DNA from: Aneurinibacillus uraniidurans
Lineage (GTDB): Bacteria > Bacillota > Bacilli > Aneurinibacillales > Aneurinibacillaceae
DNA length: 64,000 bases
Direction of reading: 5' to 3'
NCBI RefSeq assembly: GCF_028471905.1
Contig: NZ_CP116902.1
Coordinates: 656,501-720,500 of the forward strand
Part shown: positions 18,508-27,438 of the stretch, in pieces
Layout of the letters: each line of letters starts with the position of its first letter
How positions within the stretch are numbered: position 1 is the first letter of the stretch
The notes under the pieces: model-generated
Told to the model about the DNA's origin: nothing
The model's database searches: none
The model's input: the letters and a program-made list of their open reading frames with translations, nothing else
Made by a program: the position numbers and the translations under genes

Positions 18508-20934
18508 ATGAAAGTTTCATATAACTGGTTAGCTCAATATATCGATCTCTCCGGTATGACACCGGAGGAACTGGCAGAGAAACTGACGCGCAGCGGCGTG
18601 GAAGTCGATGCGGTGGAATCGCTGAACAAAGGTGTAAGTGGCGTTGTAGTTGGCTACGTCGTATCCAAAGAGAAGCATCCAGATGCGGATAAACTGAACG
18701 TATGTCAAGTAGACACAGGCGTAGGTGAATTGCAGCAAATCGTCTGTGGTGCAAAAAATGTCGATGCTGGACAAAAAGTACCGGTCGCTGTTCCAGGCGC
18801 AAAACTGCCAGGCGGCTTAAAAATTAAAAAAGCCAAACTGCGTGGCGTGGAATCAAACGGCATGATCTGTTCAGCCAAAGAACTTGGTATGAATGATAAG
18901 CTTCTGCCGAAAGAAATTCAGGAAGGCATCTACGTGCTTCCAGCTGATCTGGAAGTAGGCCAGCCAATTGAATCAGTACTCGGTCTGGATGACACTGTCC
19001 TTGAGCTCGGCCTGACTCCAAACCGTTCTGACTGTCTGAGCATGATCGGGGTAGCGTATGAAGTGGGTGCGATCCTTGGTCGTGAGGTGAAGCTGCCGGA
19101 AAATGCGGCACCGGAAGCTGGTGCAGCAATCGAAGGCAAGGTTAGCATTGAGATTGCAGCGAAAGATGCATGCCATCGCTACATGGCACGTCTCATCAGT
19201 GGTGTTACGCGTGGCTTATCCCCACTGTGGATGCAGCAGCGTCTAATGGCAGCAGGTGTGCGCCCGATTAATTTGATCGTTGACATTACAAACTATGTGA
19301 TGCTTGAAGTCGGTCAGCCGCTGCACGCATTCGACTATACAAAAGTCGAAGGTGGACGCATTGTCGTACGCATGGCGCAGCCAGGCGAGAAAATGGTCAC
19401 GCTCGATGATGCAGAGCGCACGTTGGATGAGGAGATGCTGCTTATCACAGACGGCGTGAAGCCGATTGCGATTGCCGGTGTCATGGGTGGAGCAAACTCT
19501 GAAGTAGGCGATGAAACGCAGACAATCTTGCTTGAATCGGCACATTTCGCAGGTTCATCGATCCGTAAAACATCACGCAAGCTCGGTCTTCGTTCAGAAG
19601 CAAGCCTGCGTTTTGAGAAAGAGGTTGATCCGCAAGCAGTGGAACGTGCTCTAAATCGAGCAGCGGCCCTCATGGCTGAGCTGGCGGGTGGTACGGTGGC
19701 ACAGGGTGTAGCAGACTGTGCAGTTTCCGTACTGGAAGAGAAGGTAGTAACCCTTCGTCTTGCTCGCCTGAATGGCCTGCTTGGCACAGCGCTTGCGATG
19801 GATGAAGTTACGGCGATTTTTGATCGCCTTCAGTTTGCGTATGCGGTGGACGGAGAGAATCTGAATGTTACGGTTCCGACACGTCGCCAGGATATTACAC
19901 GGGAAGTAGATTTGATTGAGGAAGTAGCGCGTCTGTACGGCTACGATCATATTCCGACGACACTGCCATATGGCGATAATACACAGGGATCACTTTCAGG
20001 TGAGCAGCTGCTTCGCCGTACCATTCGTCAGACGTTAAATGGTATGGGGCTTGATGAAGTAAGCACGTATTCGTTTACGAACCCGAGTGTCGTAAATGAT
20101 TTCGCGACGATTTACCGCGCCACGAATCCGATTCCGCTTGCGATGCCAATGAGCGAGGAGCGGAGTGTGCTGAGAACGAATATGCTGCCGCACCTGCTGG
20201 AAACAGCGGCGTACAATCTGAATCGGAAACAGGCGGATCTGGCACTGTTCGAGACAGGTAATGTATTCCTGACAGACGAAGCGAAGTTGACTACCTTACC
20301 GGAAGAGAAGCTGACACTTGCAGGTTTGCTGACTGGCAATTGGAGCGGGGCGCATTGGTCTAATAAACCAGAACCGGTTGATTTTTATCTGGTGAAAGGG
20401 CTGCTGGATACGTTGTTTAGTCGTCTGGGGATTACAGATGTGCAGTATGAAGCGGCGGCTGATGCGACGGGCATGCATCCAGGTCGGACGGCATATGTGC
20501 GCATTAATGGGCAAAAAGCAGGCTATGTCGGACAGGTACATCCAGCTGTACAACAAAAGTACGATGTAAATGAAACGTATGTATTCCAGCTGAGTGGAGA
20601 GGTGCTCATGCAGGCGGCTACGGTTCATCCAGGAATGATTGCACTGCCGAAGTATCCGTCGACAAGCCGTGATATTGCCGTTGTGGTAGATCGTGGTGTG
20701 ACAGCAGGCGAATTGCGAGATGTAATTGAACAATCTGGCGGTCAACTCCTGCAATCTGTTCGTATTTTTGATGTGTATGTAGATGATCGTCTTGGTGAAA
20801 ACAAGAAAAGTGTGGCGCTCTCCTGCACGTATCTTGATCCAGAGAAGACGCTCACTGATGAAGAAGTGCAGAGCGCTCATACGAAAGTAGTCGAAGCACT
20901 TGCTGCTAAGTGTGGGGCTGAATTGCGGATGTAG
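18508..20934 (+). CDS. pheT: Phenylalanyl-tRNA synthetase beta subunit
   Basis: 808-aa beta subunit. Order of domains: an N-terminal EMAP/tRNA-binding fold (about residues 40-150, HPDADKLNVCQVD), B3/B4 editing domain (about 210-390), B5 domain (about 400-480), the inactive class II-like core (about 490-690), and the C-terminal ferredoxin-like anticodon-binding domain (about 715-808, KYPSTSRDIAVVVD). It edits mischarged Tyr-tRNA and binds tRNA-Phe. An AAGGAGGAG site precedes the ATG at 18508. A strong terminator follows. Confidence 0.97.
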   Translation: MKVSYNWLAQYIDLSGMTPEELAEKLTRSGVEVDAVESLNKGVSGVVVGYVVSKEKHPDADKLNVCQVDTGVGELQQIVCGAKNVDAGQKVPVAVPGAKLPGGLKIKKAKLRGVESNGMICSAKELGMNDKLLPKEIQEGIYVLPADLEVGQPIESVLGLDDTVLELGLTPNRSDCLSMIGVAYEVGAILGREVKLPENAAPEAGAAIEGKVSIEIAAKDACHRYMARLISGVTRGLSPLWMQQRLMAAGVRPINLIVDITNYVMLEVGQPLHAFDYTKVEGGRIVVRMAQPGEKMVTLDDAERTLDEEMLLITDGVKPIAIAGVMGGANSEVGDETQTILLESAHFAGSSIRKTSRKLGLRSEASLRFEKEVDPQAVERALNRAAALMAELAGGTVAQGVADCAVSVLEEKVVTLRLARLNGLLGTALAMDEVTAIFDRLQFAYAVDGENLNVTVPTRRQDITREVDLIEEVARLYGYDHIPTTLPYGDNTQGSLSGEQLLRRTIRQTLNGMGLDEVSTYSFTNPSVVNDFATIYRATNPIPLAMPMSEERSVLRTNMLPHLLETAAYNLNRKQADLALFETGNVFLTDEAKLTTLPEEKLTLAGLLTGNWSGAHWSNKPEPVDFYLVKGLLDTLFSRLGITDVQYEAAADATGMHPGRTAYVRINGQKAGYVGQVHPAVQQKYDVNETYVFQLSGEVLMQAATVHPGMIALPKYPSTSRDIAVVVDRGVTAGELRDVIEQSGGQLLQSVRIFDVYVDDRLGENKKSVALSCTYLDPEKTLTDEEVQSAHTKVVEALAAKCGAELRM

Positions 20935-20960
20935 GGTTCGTATTTATACAAGTTTGTGTA

Positions 20961-20996
20961 CAGTCGCTTATGTTTTTGCCTAAGCGACTGTTTTTC
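20961..20996 (+). terminator. Terminator of pheST
   Basis: A perfect 10-bp stem, CAGTCGCTTA (20961-20970) with TAAGCGACTG (20981-20990), is followed by TTTTT. Confidence 0.93.
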
Positions 20997-21071
20997 TTGG
21001 CGGGAGAACTTGACTCGGCTATGTTCTTTCTTTACCTTTATAGTAAGGAAACGGCGCGAGGGGGACAAACG

Positions 21072-21392
21072 GTGTCTAAAGAGAAAGTGGTAGTAGAAAT
21101 TTTCGGGCAGTATTACACGATGGTGGGTGATACGAGCTCTTCACATATGCGAATGGTCGCCGGGTATGTGGATGACAAGATGCGGCAAATCTCTGCTGTC
21201 AACCCCCGCCTGGATACGAACAAGCTCGCGGTGCTCGCCGCGTTGAATATGGCAGATGAATATTTCAAGTTGCGGCTGGAATATGAAGAGTTGATCAAGC
21301 TGCTGGAAAAAACAGCAGCTCCAGAGGAAACGGAAGAAGATGTAGCAGGGGAAGAACCGGAAGAGGAAGCGGTGGAAGCGGACAAGGAGTAA
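21072..21392 (+). CDS. zapA: Cell division protein ZapA
   Basis: 106-aa ZapA-type protein that binds FtsZ at the division ring and bundles protofilaments. The N-terminal core (KVVVEIFGQYYTMVG...VDDKMRQI, residues 4-40) and a coiled-coil helix (about 45-80) match the family. The acidic tail (EETEEDVAGEEPEEE and beyond) is longer than usual. The start is GTG 21072, preceded by GAGGGGG; an upstream in-frame ATG at 20970 lies within the pheT terminator and adds unrelated residues. B. subtilis has rnhC between pheT and zapA; here it is absent. Confidence 0.88.
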   Translation: MSKEKVVVEIFGQYYTMVGDTSSSHMRMVAGYVDDKMRQISAVNPRLDTNKLAVLAALNMADEYFKLRLEYEELIKLLEKTAAPEETEEDVAGEEPEEEAVEADKE

Positions 21393-21399
21393 TGTCTGT

Positions 21400-21960
21400 A
21401 TGAGTATACTTGATGTGATTATTACCGTGATGCTCCTGCTTAGTTTTTGGCGGGGATGGCGTCAGGGGTTTGTGATGCAGCTAACTAAAATCGTGGGTCT
21501 CATTCTATCGGCTGTGGTAGCGTTCCAGTATCATCGTCCGGTAGCCGAACAATTGGAGCGGTGGATACCTTTATCCGGTATGGGGCAAAGCGCTTCCTCC
21601 TTTGCATCGTCGCCGTTCGTACAGAACGGGCTGTACAATATTGTAGCATTTTTACTGTTGTCTTTTGTAACAGGGCTTGTTGTACGTTACATCGGCAGCT
21701 TGCTGAATAGTGTGGCACAGTTACCAGTACTGTCGCTAATTAATCGACTGGCAGGAAGCGTGATTGCATTTGTAAAGACGGGGCTTGTTTTTCTGTTAGT
21801 TCTTGCTGTGGTATCGTTAATTCCAGTAGAGGGTGTACAGCATATACTTGCTGGTTCCTCCTTTGCTGCTTATGTGAAGCAGGAGATGCCAACGATACTC
21901 GATTGGGTCAAACAGCAGTTCAATCATCCAGCGCCGCATTCAACGAACTCAGTTTTATAA
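21400..21960 (+). CDS. cvpA: CvpA family membrane protein
   Basis: 186 aa with four hydrophobic segments (about residues 3-25, 27-45, 66-92 and 106-132), the layout of CvpA/colicin V production proteins. The first segment (DVIITVMLLLSFWRGWRQGF) is characteristic. The exact biochemical role is unknown; family members have been linked to membrane or envelope stress. It begins 7 bp after zapA with AAGGAG inside the zapA stop region, so the two are co-translated as in other Bacillales. Confidence 0.88.
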   Translation: MSILDVIITVMLLLSFWRGWRQGFVMQLTKIVGLILSAVVAFQYHRPVAEQLERWIPLSGMGQSASSFASSPFVQNGLYNIVAFLLLSFVTGLVVRYIGSLLNSVAQLPVLSLINRLAGSVIAFVKTGLVFLLVLAVVSLIPVEGVQHILAGSSFAAYVKQEMPTILDWVKQQFNHPAPHSTNSVL

Positions 21961-21964
21961 GTAG

Positions 21965-22018
21965 AAAAATAGGCTGTTCCAAAAGCCAGAACATGGCGAA
22001 TGGGGCAGCCTATTTTTT
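21965..22018. terminator. Bidirectional terminator carrying the 38-bp repeat
   Basis: AAAAATAGGCTG pairs with CAGCCTATTTTT around the repeat at 21972-22009. T runs are available on both strands, so it can end cvpA (+) and the LysR gene (-). The 38 bp are identical to 14432-14469 in reverse complement. Confidence 0.9.
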
Positions 22019-22035
22019 ATGACATAATACATTTT

Positions 22036-22941
22036 TTAGAGAGCAGCGTTGCGCCACCCACTCGTATGCGTATGAACAAGGTTGATAAACTCCGAAAGAG
22101 CAGGGGATAACCATTTGTTTTTGTGATAGGCCATCTGGGTAGCGACCCGGCAGGCTCGATCATCCCATGCCAGAGGGATAAGCCGACCATCCTGAATTTC
22201 CTGCTGCACTGTAATCAGGGGGAGAAAAGCCAAGCCTAGTCCAGAAAGCACGCAGTTCTTAATGGCTTCAATGCTCCAAAACTCAAGGGAGGTGTCAGGG
22301 GTGATACCACAGCTGCGCAGTTGCTGTTCAAACAATGTCCGATAGCTACATCCGGGCTCTGTATGCAGAAAAGTATGACCATGAAAGTTCTCGGTTTGAA
22401 CTGAGTCACGTGCAGCAAGAATATGGTCAGGTGGAGCGACTACAGTCATTGGCTCATGTACAAGTGTTTCGATATGCAGATCCAGTTCACGTACTTCCGG
22501 CTCTAGTAGAAACACGATATCTAATTCTCCACTGCGTGCCAGATTGCGCAGCTCCCAGCAGACGCCGGGGCGAAGGGTAATTTTTACGTCCGGGTACATC
22601 TGTGTATAGGCACGGATAATAGCCGGTAGACGGAAGGCAGCAAGTGACTCCGGTGCTCCAATTGTCAGGGTGCCGGATGGAACTGTATGCGATGTAAAGG
22701 CACGCAGTGCAGTTTCATGTAGGTCTAGCATTTGGATTGCATACGGCAATAGCTGTTCACCGGCAGTGGTCAGCATAATTTTTTTGCCGAGCCGATCAAA
22801 TAACTTAACACCAAGTTCATCTTCGAGTGCCTGAATTTGGGCAGTGACGCTCGATTGGGCGTACGACAATGCAGCAGCAGCGCGTGTAAATCCTTTTGTC
22901 TCCACGACAGTTTTGAACGTATGAAGTTGGCGAAGTTCCAT
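22036..22941 (-). CDS. LysR-family transcriptional regulator
   Basis: 301-aa LTTR. The N-terminal winged helix-turn-helix occupies about residues 1-60 (MELRQLHTFKTVVETKGFTRAAAALSYAQSSVTAQIQALEDELG, split). A type-2 periplasmic-binding-like effector domain follows (about 90-295). The start is ATG 22941 with TAGGAGAG upstream; a GTG one codon earlier is less likely. It is divergent from the exporter gene at 23053 across a 111-bp gap, the usual arrangement for an LTTR regulating its neighbour. The inducing ligand is unknown; an amino acid is a reasonable guess from the neighbour. Confidence 0.93.
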   Translation of the reverse strand: MELRQLHTFKTVVETKGFTRAAAALSYAQSSVTAQIQALEDELGVKLFDRLGKKIMLTTAGEQLLPYAIQMLDLHETALRAFTSHTVPSGTLTIGAPESLAAFRLPAIIRAYTQMYPDVKITLRPGVCWELRNLARSGELDIVFLLEPEVRELDLHIETLVHEPMTVVAPPDHILAARDSVQTENFHGHTFLHTEPGCSYRTLFEQQLRSCGITPDTSLEFWSIEAIKNCVLSGLGLAFLPLITVQQEIQDGRLIPLAWDDRACRVATQMAYHKNKWLSPALSEFINLVHTHTSGWRNAAL

Positions 22942-23052
22942 CACACTCTCCTACCCATCTGTTTTTTCGATTCATTGCATCGAAACGATTTGTTTTACTG
23001 ATGTAATCATTATCCGCTACGATAGAACAAAAGAAAAGACAAAAAAGGTGGG

Positions 23053-24372
23053 ATGGATGTGGAGAAACAAACGAAATTACAGCAGTCGATCGGATTGCCG
23101 CAGGCAGTCGCTTTGTATATTGGAGCTGTGCTTGGATCAGGTGTACTACTCGTACCAGGGTTAGCCGCAGAAATTGCCGGCCCTGCCTCTCTACTAGCAT
23201 GGGGGATGATGGCTCTGCTTGTATTACCGATGGCGCTTGTGATGGGACTATTGTCGGCTCGTTTTCCGAATGCGGGAGGAGTCTCGTATTTTGTAACGCG
23301 AGCATTTGGAGAACGGGCCGGGACACTTGTCGGCTGGTTCTTTCTAGCATCTGTACCGATCGGAGCTCCTGTTGCTTCGTTGACAGGCGCCGGCTATTTG
23401 ACGACCGCGTTTGGCTGGGGAGAGGGAGCGAAGATCGGGATTGCGATAGCTATGCTGGTGGTTAGTTTACTGATTAATTATCAGGGGATGAAAGTCGCTG
23501 GTCCCGTGCAGATTGCTGTTGTCATTGCGATTGCGGTTGTGCTTGTTCTGGCCGTTATTGGAGCTGTACCGCATATCGAAGCGGTTCATTTTACCCCGTT
23601 TATGCCTCATGGCTGGATGAGCGTCGGGCAGGCCGCGGCGATTTTATTTTGGTGTTTCATTGGCTGGGAAGCAGTATCACATATGTCAGAGGAATTTGTG
23701 GACCCGCAGAGAGAAGCGATTAAAGGGGTAACGATTGCGGCACTTATTGTCGGTCTGCTTTATGTAGCGACTGCTATTGCCACAGTTGGGACGCACAGCT
23801 ATGGCAAACCCGGAGCAGAGGCTTCTCTTGTGCTTGTAATTAGTGGATTGCTTGGAAGAAGCGGAGCTGCGGTTGTTGGGATAGTAGGTGTGTTTATTTG
23901 TATCGCAACTGTTATTGCTTATACAGGAGCAGCTGCCCGGCTGGCGTATGCACTGGCACGGGAAGATCAGGCCCCACGGTGGCTTGCCCGCCTGTCTCGG
24001 CATCAGACACCAGTGGGAGGACTTTTGTTTTTGGCCATTTGTTTTGTACTTGTCATGGGGCTGTATGCGAGTGGAGTTATATCGTTAACGACACTCATTC
24101 AACTGCCGAATGCCACGTTTATTTTGACGTATCTTGGTGGCTGTGCTGCAGGGATTCGGTTGCTTAAGGACAGTAAAAGCGGATTGTCAGTCAGCGTTCT
24201 TTCATTTGTGCTAACCGTGCTTGTTTTTCCTTTCGTAGGGTGGGCGGTACTTTATCCGCTAGTCGTAATGGTTGGCTGGTGGCTATGGAAACGACTGTAT
24301 GCCAGGCAACAAAAAAGCTGTGAGCAAACTGCTATAGAAGAAGAGGAATTCACCCGACAGCAAATGGTATAA
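23053..24372 (+). CDS. APC-superfamily amino acid permease, YjeH-exporter-like
   Basis: 439-aa integral membrane protein with about 12 helices. The N-terminus (IGLPQAVALYIGAVLGSGVLLVPG) and PNAGGVSYFVTRAFGERAG, FWCFIGWEAVSHMSEEF segments resemble E. coli YjeH, an exporter of methionine and branched-chain amino acids, more than typical uptake permeases. The start ATG at 23053 follows AAAAAGGTGG. Probably regulated by the divergent LysR protein. An amino-acid import role cannot be excluded. The pair interrupts the cvpA-polX-mutS2 order known from B. subtilis; polX is not found. Confidence 0.82.
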   Translation: MDVEKQTKLQQSIGLPQAVALYIGAVLGSGVLLVPGLAAEIAGPASLLAWGMMALLVLPMALVMGLLSARFPNAGGVSYFVTRAFGERAGTLVGWFFLASVPIGAPVASLTGAGYLTTAFGWGEGAKIGIAIAMLVVSLLINYQGMKVAGPVQIAVVIAIAVVLVLAVIGAVPHIEAVHFTPFMPHGWMSVGQAAAILFWCFIGWEAVSHMSEEFVDPQREAIKGVTIAALIVGLLYVATAIATVGTHSYGKPGAEASLVLVISGLLGRSGAAVVGIVGVFICIATVIAYTGAAARLAYALAREDQAPRWLARLSRHQTPVGGLLFLAICFVLVMGLYASGVISLTTLIQLPNATFILTYLGGCAAGIRLLKDSKSGLSVSVLSFVLTVLVFPFVGWAVLYPLVVMVGWWLWKRLYARQQKSCEQTAIEEEEFTRQQMV

Positions 24373-24434
24373 TGAAAATGTTAGCGTAAAGCCGACATAC
24401 ACCTTTTGCGGAAGATGTGGAAAGGGGACTTTTC

Positions 24435-26795
24435 TTGGAAGCACGTACATTCACAACACTTGAATTTAATAAAGTAATGGAACAGCTTGCCCGGCATGCA
24501 GCATCATCGCTTGGTCGGGAAAAAATAGAGCAGCTTGTACCATCTTATGATCTGGCAGAAGTTCAGCGTCGCCAGCAAGCTACCCATGAAGGCAGTACGG
24601 CACTTCGCCTGCGCGGGACAGTGCCGCTTGGCGGCATTCGCGACATTCGTCCAGCGTGCAAACGGGCCGCACTCGGTGGGATGCTTAACACGGCAGAACT
24701 GCTCGATATTGCGTCGACTCTGTACGGAGGTGGACGCCTGAAAACATTCGTCGCGGGCATCGCGGAAAAGGATCCACTTCCGCTACTGGAAGAATTGCTT
24801 GATCAGGTGGAACGCTTATCGCCGGTAGAGAATGAGATTACACGAGCGATTGATGAGAACGGTGTCGTAGCTGACTCAGCCAGCCCGACACTCGGTCAGG
24901 TCCGAGCACAAATTCGCGCCTCCGAGAAGCGCATCCGTGAACGTCTGGAGCAGATGATTCGCAACAGCAACACACAGAAAATGCTGCAAGATGCGCTCAT
25001 TACAATTCGTAACGACCGTTTCGTTATTCCGGTTAAGGCGGAATATCGGCATGTGTTTGGCGGTATCGTGCACGATCAATCAGCATCCGGTGCCACCCTT
25101 TTCGTTGAGCCACAGGTGATCGTGAACATGAGTAACGACTTGCGTGAGCTTAAGCTAAAAGAAGAGCGGGAAGTCGAAAAAATCTTGCTGGCACTCTCTG
25201 GTCTGGTGGCAGAGCATGCGGATGTGCTACTGCATAATGTTGCCTGTCTGGCAGAAGCTGATTTTATTTTTGCGAAAGCTTCTTACGCTCACTCATTGAA
25301 GGCGACCCAGCCAGCCATAAACGAACGCGGCTATCTTCGCATTAAGCGCGGTCGCCATCCTTTAATTGCTGGGGAATCTGTCGTGCCAATTGACGTGGAG
25401 CTTGGCGGGGAGTATACCGCCATTGTCGTGACAGGACCGAATACAGGCGGTAAGACCGTATCATTGAAAACAATTGGCTTGTTCTCGCTGATGGCGATGG
25501 CAGGGTTGCAAGTTCCAGTCGATGAAGGATCAGAGCTGTCCACATTTGAAGGCATATATGCGGATATTGGAGACGAGCAGAGCATTGAGCAGAGCTTGAG
25601 TACATTCTCCAGCCATATGACCAATATCTCGAGTATTATGCAAAAAGTAAACAATCGCAGTCTTATTCTGTTCGATGAGCTTGGAGCAGGTACGGATCCG
25701 ACAGAAGGGGCCGCGCTTGCGATGGCGATTATTGATTATGTGCATCAGCGCGGTGCCCGTATTGTGGCTACTACTCACTACAGCGAACTGAAAGCATATG
25801 CCTATGATCGCCCGCATATTGTGAATGCGAGTGTTGAGTTTGATGAGAAGACATTGCGCCCAACGTATCGCTTACTTGTCGGTATTCCAGGACGCTCGAA
25901 TGCATTGGCGATTGCGTCACGTCTTGGATTACCAGAGAAAATTCTCAATCAGGCCAGAGAGTTTATCAAAACAGACGAAACCGAGCTGGATACGATGGTC
26001 GCATCGCTTGAAGAGAATCAACGTCGGGCAGAAGCTGAACGTCGCGAAGTAGAACGTCTGCGGGCGGAGTTAGAACAGACACGCCGTGAGCTTGAGCAGG
26101 AAGTTGCAGAGCTAGAAGATAAGAAAGATAAGCTGTATGAGCAGGCAGAAGAACAGGCTCGTCGCGCTGTAGAGAAAGCTCGTAAGGAAGCAGAAGAAAT
26201 CATTGGTGACTTACGAGAAATAGCGCGTCAGGAACAAATCGGTATTAAAGAACATAAATTGATCGAAGCACGCAAGCGATTAGAAGAAGCGACACCAAGC
26301 CTGCGCAAAAAGAAAAAGACGAAGCCAGCCAATGTACCGGTATCTGAACAGCCGCTTGAAGTAGGCGATGAGGTACGGGTGCTGTCGTTTAATCAGAAGG
26401 GCGAAATTCTTGCTAAAGTAGGCGAGAAGGAATTCCAGGTGCAGGTGGGCCTGATGAAGATGAACGTCAAAGCGGATAATTTGGAGAAGCTCAAGGCGGC
26501 CAAAATACAACAGAAGCAGATTATTAACACGTTCCGTGCTGCCCGTGAACCTGTCAAAATGGAACTTGATGTGCGCGGCAACACGGTAGAGGATGCGATT
26601 CTACTCATTGAAAAATATTTTGATGAAGCGTTGATCGGTGGCCTGAGCCAGGTATCCATCATTCATGGTAAGGGGACAGGTGCACTCGGCCTGGGCATTC
26701 AGAAATACTTGAAGAAGCATCGTCTGGTTAAGTCATTCCGTTGGGGTGGACAAGGAGAAGGTGGACTTGGAGCGACGGTCGTCGAATTGAAATAG
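24435..26795 (+). CDS. mutS2: Endonuclease MutS2
   Basis: 786 aa, matching B. subtilis MutS2 (about 785). It has a MutS-like core and ABC ATPase with Walker A GPNTGGKT (about residues 334-341) and the LFDELGAGTDPTEG Walker B region, a long coiled coil (about 515-640), then a KOW-like segment and a C-terminal Smr nuclease domain with LDVRG and HGKGTGALG (about 712-785). MutS2 suppresses recombination and acts on stalled or collided ribosomes. The start is assigned to TTG 24435 (EARTFTTLEFNKV follows) with AAAGGGGA 8 nt upstream; the GTG at 24417 has no ribosome site. Confidence 0.95.
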   Translation: MEARTFTTLEFNKVMEQLARHAASSLGREKIEQLVPSYDLAEVQRRQQATHEGSTALRLRGTVPLGGIRDIRPACKRAALGGMLNTAELLDIASTLYGGGRLKTFVAGIAEKDPLPLLEELLDQVERLSPVENEITRAIDENGVVADSASPTLGQVRAQIRASEKRIRERLEQMIRNSNTQKMLQDALITIRNDRFVIPVKAEYRHVFGGIVHDQSASGATLFVEPQVIVNMSNDLRELKLKEEREVEKILLALSGLVAEHADVLLHNVACLAEADFIFAKASYAHSLKATQPAINERGYLRIKRGRHPLIAGESVVPIDVELGGEYTAIVVTGPNTGGKTVSLKTIGLFSLMAMAGLQVPVDEGSELSTFEGIYADIGDEQSIEQSLSTFSSHMTNISSIMQKVNNRSLILFDELGAGTDPTEGAALAMAIIDYVHQRGARIVATTHYSELKAYAYDRPHIVNASVEFDEKTLRPTYRLLVGIPGRSNALAIASRLGLPEKILNQAREFIKTDETELDTMVASLEENQRRAEAERREVERLRAELEQTRRELEQEVAELEDKKDKLYEQAEEQARRAVEKARKEAEEIIGDLREIARQEQIGIKEHKLIEARKRLEEATPSLRKKKKTKPANVPVSEQPLEVGDEVRVLSFNQKGEILAKVGEKEFQVQVGLMKMNVKADNLEKLKAAKIQQKQIINTFRAAREPVKMELDVRGNTVEDAILLIEKYFDEALIGGLSQVSIIHGKGTGALGLGIQKYLKKHRLVKSFRWGGQGEGGLGATVVELK

Positions 26796-26907
26796 TTGAA
26801 ATAATGATGGGGTTTATGGAACCGTTTTGTTTCCGCTCCGTATATAGACGAAAGGAATAGGTTAGCTGTGTCCACGGCTAGTCGGGAACAAATGAGGAGG
26901 GAAATGG

Positions 26908-27309
26908 ATGGTACTGTCCAATCCGTATGTGCTAACAGCGGCATACTTTGGGGCTGCACTGCTTGCCGTCATCATTTTTCTGGCCATCTTTGAGACGGTG
27001 ACAAAATATAAGGACTGGGAAGAAATCAAAAAAGGCAATCTGTCTGTTGCGATGGCAACTGGTGGCAAAATCTTTGGGATTTGCAATATCATCCGGTATT
27101 CCATCGAACATAATGATGGCATCGGAAATACCTTGGTCTGGAGCGCATACGGATTTCTGCTGCTGCTCGTGGCGTATTTCACTTTTGAATTTTTGACGCC
27201 GATGTTTAAGGTAGACGATGAGATTGCCGCAGATAATCGAGCGGTCGGTCTTTTATCAATGATGATTTCGATCGGAATATCCTTCGTTATCGGAGCGAGC
27301 ATCACATAA
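26908..27309 (+). CDS. DUF350 membrane protein
   Basis: 133 aa with four hydrophobic segments (about residues 8-29, 47-66, 76-97 and 110-131), matching the DUF350/UPF0719 family (B. subtilis YshE). The function is unknown; DUF350 proteins often accompany stress or envelope genes. GAGGAGG lies 7 nt before the ATG at 26908. It follows mutS2 by 112 bp, as yshE does in B. subtilis. In B. subtilis the next gene is lcfA; here 24.7 kb of other genes intervene. Confidence 0.85.
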   Translation: MVLSNPYVLTAAYFGAALLAVIIFLAIFETVTKYKDWEEIKKGNLSVAMATGGKIFGICNIIRYSIEHNDGIGNTLVWSAYGFLLLLVAYFTFEFLTPMFKVDDEIAADNRAVGLLSMMISIGISFVIGASIT

Positions 27310-27438
27310 GATGGATCGCAAGGATAAGGGAGAGTCGAGATGGCGAGCGGATAACCGGTCGCTCATTTCGTTTTTTTATGCTAAAATAATTACGTTTCTA
27401 ATTCATATGAACGTACCGACAAGTCGGAGGAGAATATC

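Noticed and set aside
27310-27438. Terminator after the DUF350 gene
   Set aside because: GAGCGG...GTCGCTC pairs only imperfectly before TTTTTT; too weak to call.
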